Shown piece after piece: positions 60,653-64,000 of a stretch of 64,000 nt of DNA (position 1 is its first letter; each line of letters begins with the position of its first letter). The position numbers and the translations under genes are program-made. This DNA comes from UBA1361 sp041656375 (GTDB lineage: Bacteria > Bacillota_I > Bacilli_A > RFN20 > CAG-826), in assembly GCA_964410505.1 (NCBI GenBank), contig CAYPGR010000002.1:123346-187345 (forward strand), given 5' to 3'. The notes below the pieces were generated by a model. The model saw only the letters and a list, made by a program, of their open reading frames with translations, did not search any database and was not told the DNA's origin.

Positions 60653-61450
60653 CTATTGTTTTAGACCGATTTTGTCAAAAATACAGTAATAATCCTTAAT
60701 TTTAGCGTTGAAAGCAGTTGTACCATAGGTGATGGCGCGCTTTAGGCTTGGACTCACCCCGTAACCGTAGTAATAAAGATAAGAAAGATAGTAAGCGCCT
60801 AATGGATTAGTGGAAACTAAGCTCACGACTCGAAACACTTTAGTGTAATCAGGAGAGGTTTCTTGTAAAAGGGCTTTTACTAATGCAATAATATCGGCCT
60901 CAAATTCATCTTTTGCAATTTTTAAATAGTTTTCTGCGATCTCAAGGTCAACTGGTACCCCTTCACCCAATAGATAAGCTCGTCCCATAAGGAGAGCACT
61001 ATAGGGAAGGCCTTCATTCGCCCTTTTTCTTAACATATCTAAATAGACAACAGAAGGATCTTTAGTTGAATATGTTTCAAAGAAAGTTTTTGTTGCTTGG
61101 TTAATTTGAATATAGTTATAAACGAGACCAAAGGGCATATATATAATATTAAGCGTAAAGTTGATGAAAAGACTTAGCGGATAAAGAAATAAACTTAACT
61201 TGGATGTCAAACCTTTCTTAGGATGAGGTGTAAAGGGGTAGAGTGGATTAGAAAAGAAACCCGCTCTGAGGAATTTTTGATCTTGGAGCTCAAGGAGTGG
61301 AAAACGATTCACGCTATGGCAATGCGGACAGTACCTTGTAATCATTAGTTTCTTCCCCGGATAAAATGCGGGATTAGATATGGGAGCATGACAAAATTTA
61401 CAGTAAAATACCTTTTTATCATAAATTGCATACTTTGGTCGGTGATACAT
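60653..61450 (-). CDS. Zinc-ribbon, membrane, Sel1-like repeat protein
   Basis: 265 aa, no family assigned as a whole. N-terminal zinc ribbon: FYCKFCHAPI and YCPHCHSVNR (residues about 15-45). A hydrophobic stretch at about 85-115 could cross the membrane. The C-terminal half has Sel1-like repeats: ALLMGRAYLLGEGVPVDLEI and AYYLSYLYYYGYGVSPSLKR. Such repeats mediate protein contacts. A TATAAT box lies about 30 nt upstream; the SD is weak (GTAGAGA). Confidence 0.75.
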   Translation of the reverse strand: MYHRPKYAIYDKKVFYCKFCHAPISNPAFYPGKKLMITRYCPHCHSVNRFPLLELQDQKFLRAGFFSNPLYPFTPHPKKGLTSKLSLFLYPLSLFINFTLNIIYMPFGLVYNYIQINQATKTFFETYSTKDPSVVYLDMLRKRANEGLPYSALLMGRAYLLGEGVPVDLEIAENYLKIAKDEFEADIIALVKALLQETSPDYTKVFRVVSLVSTNPLGAYYLSYLYYYGYGVSPSLKRAITYGTTAFNAKIKDYYCIFDKIGLKQ

Positions 61451-61530
61451 TCTCTACGTTTCTTCTTTTTTGATCTTCATTATATTACTACTTTAAAGGG
61501 AGATTGCATAGCATAAGAAAGAGTCGTATA

Positions 61531-62070
61531 CTATCCAATTACCAAGATTAAGCGAAAACCACGATTACTGAAATAGGATTCGGCACCATTCGCCCCAATT
61601 AAGACTTCACCGAAGCGTCTTTCACCGTATATCGCCCCACCTTTTTCTCGAATAGATGATGGGGTCAGTAACCAACTGCTTGATTTTTGATCAATCGGGA
61701 TAATCTTTTGAAGTGCAAGATATTCTTCTTTAGTTAAAAGTCTTGCTCCTATTTCATTTGCCATTCCGATAGCGTTACCAATAGGTTTATTAGCCTTACG
61801 TTTATCAAATGCCTCTAGATCATAACAAAGACTTCTTCTACCCATAGGGGACTCAGGTGAGGTATCGACAATTGTAATACCTTTATACCCAAGACCCAAG
61901 TCTATGATAGCGGGTTCGCCACCAGATAATTCCATTTGATTGACGATTTTTAAGACTTTAGGACATGAAGAAACAAGATCAATGACTATTTTCATTTTAT
62001 TGAAATCATTGGAAAAGACATACTTTTTAGATCTTTTTTCTACGTTAATTAATAGTTGTTCTTTATTCAT
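61531..62070 (-). CDS. DUF4256 family protein
   Basis: 179 aa, full length for the family as I recall it. Recognisable patterns: VLKIVNQMELSGGEPAII, TSPESPMGRRSLCYDLEA, NAIGMANEIGARLLTKEEY, SSSWLLTPSSIREKGGAIYG and the end SYFSNRGFRLIL. The function of DUF4256 is unknown. AAAGGATGG precedes ATG. Confidence 0.85.
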   Translation of the reverse strand: MNKEQLLINVEKRSKKYVFSNDFNKMKIVIDLVSSCPKVLKIVNQMELSGGEPAIIDLGLGYKGITIVDTSPESPMGRRSLCYDLEAFDKRKANKPIGNAIGMANEIGARLLTKEEYLALQKIIPIDQKSSSWLLTPSSIREKGGAIYGERRFGEVLIGANGAESYFSNRGFRLILVIG

Positions 62071-62325
62071 ACATTGTCCATCCTTTACAATACCCTATAA
62101 GAATATTATATAAGTTGATAAATAATATCGCATTACACGCACATGTTTGAACAAAAAATTAATCAGCAAGTAGAAATTTCATTTATTCAAATTTAAACTT
62201 TTATGGCGTCGTTTTAACAAACATTATTTGTGAGAGGAGACTATCAGTAATCAATCCGTAGAATTTAAGTAAGATATTAAAAAAAAGTTGAGTAATGGTT
62301 TAGATAAATATCTTTAATGACAGAA
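62071..62325. other. Non-coding AT-rich spacer
   Basis: No ORF seen. It carries the DUF4256 upstream region, with a TATAAT-like box on the minus strand about 50 nt before that gene, and otherwise shows nothing recognisable. Confidence 0.6.
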
Positions 62326-62349
62326 ATTAAAAGGGAGGACGCATCCTCC
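62326..62349 (-). terminator. Terminator hairpin of the small RNA
   Basis: GGAGGA and TCCTCC with a four-base loop, then CTTTTAATTT on the minus strand. Confidence 0.75.
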
Positions 62350-62389
62350 ACTTTGTCCCTGGGCCTCGAAAGTATCCAGGGCTCAATCT
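62326..62389 (-). ncRNA. Two-hairpin small RNA next to the AbiF-family gene
   Basis: Predicted transcript of about 60 nt on the minus strand. Hairpin 1: CCCTGG and CCAGGG with a 13-nt loop (62357-62381). Then a linker ACAAAGT. Hairpin 2: GGAGGA-TGCG-TCCTCC (62334-62349) followed by CTTTTAATTT, a terminator. Its own promoter (62396-62424) lies in the gap after the Abi stop. It could be an antitoxin or guide-like RNA for the HEPN protein; abiF genes are known to have a linked structured RNA motif. Confidence 0.7.
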
Positions 62390-62395
62390 AAGATT

Positions 62396-62424
62396 AGTTT
62401 ACACGCGGGAGTATAAATAGTCAA
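62396..62424 (-). promoter_or_regulatory. Promoter of the small RNA
   Basis: On the minus strand TTGACT (62419-62424) and TAAACT (62396-62401), 17-bp spacer, wholly between the abi stop codon and hairpin 1. Confidence 0.65.
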
Positions 62425-62437
62425 GTATAAAGGATAA

Positions 62438-63403
62438 CTATGGGAGAAGTTTTTCAAGTTGAAGTTTCCAATCTTGAGGAAAACCCATTATATCAAGTAT
62501 GGTGTTTATGTGGATGGTCTTTAGTTTTATTTCTAACTGAAAAATGATTGTCGATAATCGATTAATGAAAGCTTTATATTCTCGACCACTCATAAAATAC
62601 TTCATAGCAATTAAGACAGTGAATAATTTATGTTGACCATTTGAGACTTTTATTAAATTGAATTGGATAGAATAATTTGCCTGGTCGGGAAGTGGTAAAT
62701 CGTTTGTTTTAATACAATAGAGTCTATTCCCATGGGCACAACTATTTCGAGTATAGGTCAATAATTTGATGATACTAGATAAGTCATTATCAGGCATTTT
62801 ATACCTTTTTGAAACTGATTGTCTATTTTGTGGCTTCATGCAGGCATAGAATTTCCCAATGTCACCGAATGTTAAATGGGTTGCAAGCGCCCACAATGGG
62901 ACATAGCCATATTTTGTAAGATAGTGAGAGATAGTTTCAGAATTTTTGAAGTTTTTTGAAATTGTTTTATGCAAGTTAGAAATCAATCCTATTGCCGAAG
63001 AAAAATTTCTCTCATTTGAGGACTTATTTAGATCGTAACTATCAATTCTTAAATAAGCATCACCATCATGTATGAGTTCCCGATTATGATTTGTAGTACT
63101 CAAAAATTCATATACAATCTGTGATTTTAAGATGTTCTCTATATCCAATAATGCCGGAAATAAGACATTTCTTAGTTGCTTATCAAAATAATAGAGTTGA
63201 TAGATTTCCGTAAACTTAACTCCGCGTATATAACGGGTTTTGTTACCCAAATACAAAAATGGTTCTCGATAGCCATTTAATATATTGTAATAAGAGTTTT
63301 TCATTAGAATAGATTCAGTTTTAGGCCTATTTTGAATTTTAATTCCTAATGAACCTAAACGGTTAATTTGCTCGTTTATAGTTAAAAATTTCTTTGTTTT
63401 CAT
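62438..63403 (-). CDS. Abi_2 (AbiD/AbiF) family abortive-infection protein with HEPN motif
   Basis: 321 aa, full length. The N-terminus follows the Abi_2 pattern: TINEQINRLGSLGIKIQ, then NSYYNILNGYREPFL. The HEPN ribonuclease motif RN...H appears as TRNSCAHGNRLYC, with Arg219, Asn220 and His224. Abi_2 proteins mediate phage abortive infection and are thought to cleave RNA. GAGGA lies before ATG and there is a promoter upstream (TTGTAT, 18 bp, TATAAT). The adjoining small RNA suggests an RNA-regulated pair. It sits among accessory genes beside an IS remnant, which suggests acquisition. Confidence 0.88.
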   Translation of the reverse strand: MKTKKFLTINEQINRLGSLGIKIQNRPKTESILMKNSYYNILNGYREPFLYLGNKTRYIRGVKFTEIYQLYYFDKQLRNVLFPALLDIENILKSQIVYEFLSTTNHNRELIHDGDAYLRIDSYDLNKSSNERNFSSAIGLISNLHKTISKNFKNSETISHYLTKYGYVPLWALATHLTFGDIGKFYACMKPQNRQSVSKRYKMPDNDLSSIIKLLTYTRNSCAHGNRLYCIKTNDLPLPDQANYSIQFNLIKVSNGQHKLFTVLIAMKYFMSGREYKAFINRLSTIIFQLEIKLKTIHINTILDIMGFPQDWKLQLEKLLP

Positions 63404-63725
63404 TTGATACTATCCTCGAACTTTGCTTGATATGATTATAATTATATATTTTATTATTATACAATGCTAGAGTTTATCAATGATATGTATCAATTAGATG
63501 ATTGCTTGTAAAAATCCGGAAAATATATCGATGGGATAGTATAGAATTGGTACAGCTAAAGAAATAGAAATTAAGTGTTGATGGCAAAGATATCAAGTTG
63601 AATATATATACTTTCTTGGAAGATTCTTCATTTTATGTAAGTAAATTGACAAATATAAATACAGAAGGAGAGAAATAAATTCCCTCCACCCTCAGGTACA
63701 CCTAAATAGAGATTAGGTATACTAA
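63404..63725. other. Non-coding region with the abi promoter and a hairpin
   Basis: Holds the abi promoter on the minus strand (63459-63464 and 63435-63440). A hairpin at about 63694-63723 pairs GTACACCTAA with TTAGGTATAC (one mismatch). No intact gene is visible; scattered short frames look degenerate. Confidence 0.55.
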
Positions 63726-63845
63726 TTAATTTGGCAAAACAATTACAACATCAATAATACGATTAAGAAGCCAGCTTATGGCTATCGTAATTTCGCCCGC
63801 TTTCGTAAACGCGCCATGCTAATCACTACCTTCTCTAAACCATAA
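63726..63845 (+). pseudogene. ISL3-family transposase remnant (C-terminal end)
   Basis: An open frame of 39 codons without a start, ending in TAA at 63843-63845. It encodes INNTIKKPAYGYRNF then ARFRKRAMLITT, the C-terminal signature of ISL3-type transposases (IKxIKRxxYGYRNFxxFRxRI). The upstream part is gone (stop at 63723). A hairpin AGAGCCA / TGGCTCT follows, as found at such IS ends. It is dead as an element. Confidence 0.75.
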
Positions 63846-63849
63846 GAAA

Positions 63850-63877
63850 AGAGCCACAGAATTGCTTCGATGGCTCT
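63850..63877 (+). terminator. Hairpin after the ISL3 remnant
   Basis: AGAGCCA (63850-63856) and TGGCTCT (63871-63877) with a 14-nt loop. Probably the old terminator of the transposase gene; the T-run is not kept. Confidence 0.55.
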
Positions 63878-64000
63878 CCACCTTCTATTTAATAGTTTTT
63901 GTCAGTAGTTTTAGGATTCCACCTTTTTCCACCTTTTATTTAATAGGCTCAATTAAATAGAACGTGGACACTTTTTTAAAATTCCACGCTGCATTTAATA
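63877..64000. repeat. Three short direct repeats at the window end
   Basis: TCCACCTTCTATTTAATAG at 63877-63895, TCCACCTTTTATTTAATAG at 63928-63946, and a weaker copy TCCACGCTGCATTTAATA at 63983-64000. Spacing is about 51 and 55 nt. They flank the IS remnant and may be part of its end or of nested insertions. Confidence 0.6.

Noticed and set aside
62329..62400. Reading the two hairpins as a plus-strand RNA
   Set aside because: On the plus strand no T-run follows the last stem and no promoter precedes it; on the minus strand both are present, so the minus orientation was preferred.
63675..63710. A Pro-rich frame reading PPPSGTPK before a stop
   Set aside because: Too short, with no start or context; it overlaps the hairpin region and looks like degenerate sequence.
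63877..64000. The three repeats at the end as a CRISPR array
   Set aside because: Copies differ, the third is poor, repeats are AT-rich and short, and no cas genes are present; an IS end is more likely.

Overview
The window is a 64-kb piece of a low-G+C Gram-positive chromosome that uses the standard code: nusB ends in TGA, no gene reads through TGA, and Trp is always TGG. Several features point to the wall-less or near-Mollicutes branch of the Bacilli (Acholeplasmatales, Izemoplasmatales or Haloplasmatales-like) rather than to Mycoplasma. These are the fused NadD-YqeK protein, an EF-P with a non-canonical tip loop, the Prp-type L27 N-terminus, and Firmicutes gene orders (yqeG-yqeH-yhbY-nadD, yqhY-nusB-xseA-xseB, ysoA-like-tig-lon-engB, plsY divergent from parE). 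This placement is inference from gene content. There are no rRNA or tRNA genes, no CRISPR array and no prophage.

Layout. 1-16.06 kb is almost all plus strand: dnaG (cut by the window edge), rpoD, trmK, a Nif3-like gene, a DEAD-box helicase, nfo, rpmG, efp, yneF, then (minus) plsY and (plus) parE-parC, then yqeG-yqeH-yhbY-nadD/yqeK. From 16.29 to 54.6 kb every gene is on the minus strand: a pemK-type toxin, deoB, xerD, dinB, the exonuclease VII/nusB operon, a T-box-controlled hisS-aspS-tkt unit, rel, a large lipoprotein, recJ, secDF, ruvBA, nadE, obg, a glycosyltransferase, rpmA-prp-rplU, radC, a T-box-controlled valS, engB, lon, tig, a TPR-like gene and a CPA2 antiporter. The two strand blocks converge on a 28-bp sequence at 16132-16159 that matches the Bacillus-type dif site from memory at 25 of 28 positions, so the window probably spans the replication terminus. 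From 54.7 kb to the end the region is more accessory: a LysR regulator, a TetR/SDR pair with a palindromic operator, a uracil-DNA glycosylase, a GGDEF protein, DUF4256, an Abi_2/AbiF-type HEPN protein with a linked small RNA, and an ISL3 transposase remnant.

Most interesting items. (1) A HEPN-motif AbiF-family gene (62438-63403), followed on the same strand by a compact two-hairpin RNA that has its own promoter and terminator; this looks like an RNA-linked toxin or defence system. (2) A histidyl-tRNA synthetase carrying a 97-residue Cys/His/Asp-rich tail with 24 Cys and 11 His, resembling a metallothionein. (3) The dif site and terminus. (4) A 58-residue membrane peptide with a double-glycine-type leader between valS and radC. 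(5) Sigma-70 with an apparent tandem duplication of its region 3. (6) Several genes whose -10 box sits 6-8 nt before ATG with no Shine-Dalgarno sequence, suggesting leaderless transcripts.

How the genes work together. The window is rich in DNA replication, repair and chromosome-segregation functions (DnaG, ParCE, XerD/dif, RuvAB, RecJ, ExoVII, Nfo, DinB, UDG, RadC). It also carries translation and ribosome assembly (HisRS, AspRS, ValRS, EF-P, L21, L27 with its protease, L33, YqeH, YhbY, Obg, EngB, NusB, TrmK) and protein quality control and export (Tig, Lon, SecDF). The aminoacyl-tRNA synthetases are controlled by tRNA-sensing T-boxes, and Rel links amino-acid starvation to (p)ppGpp.
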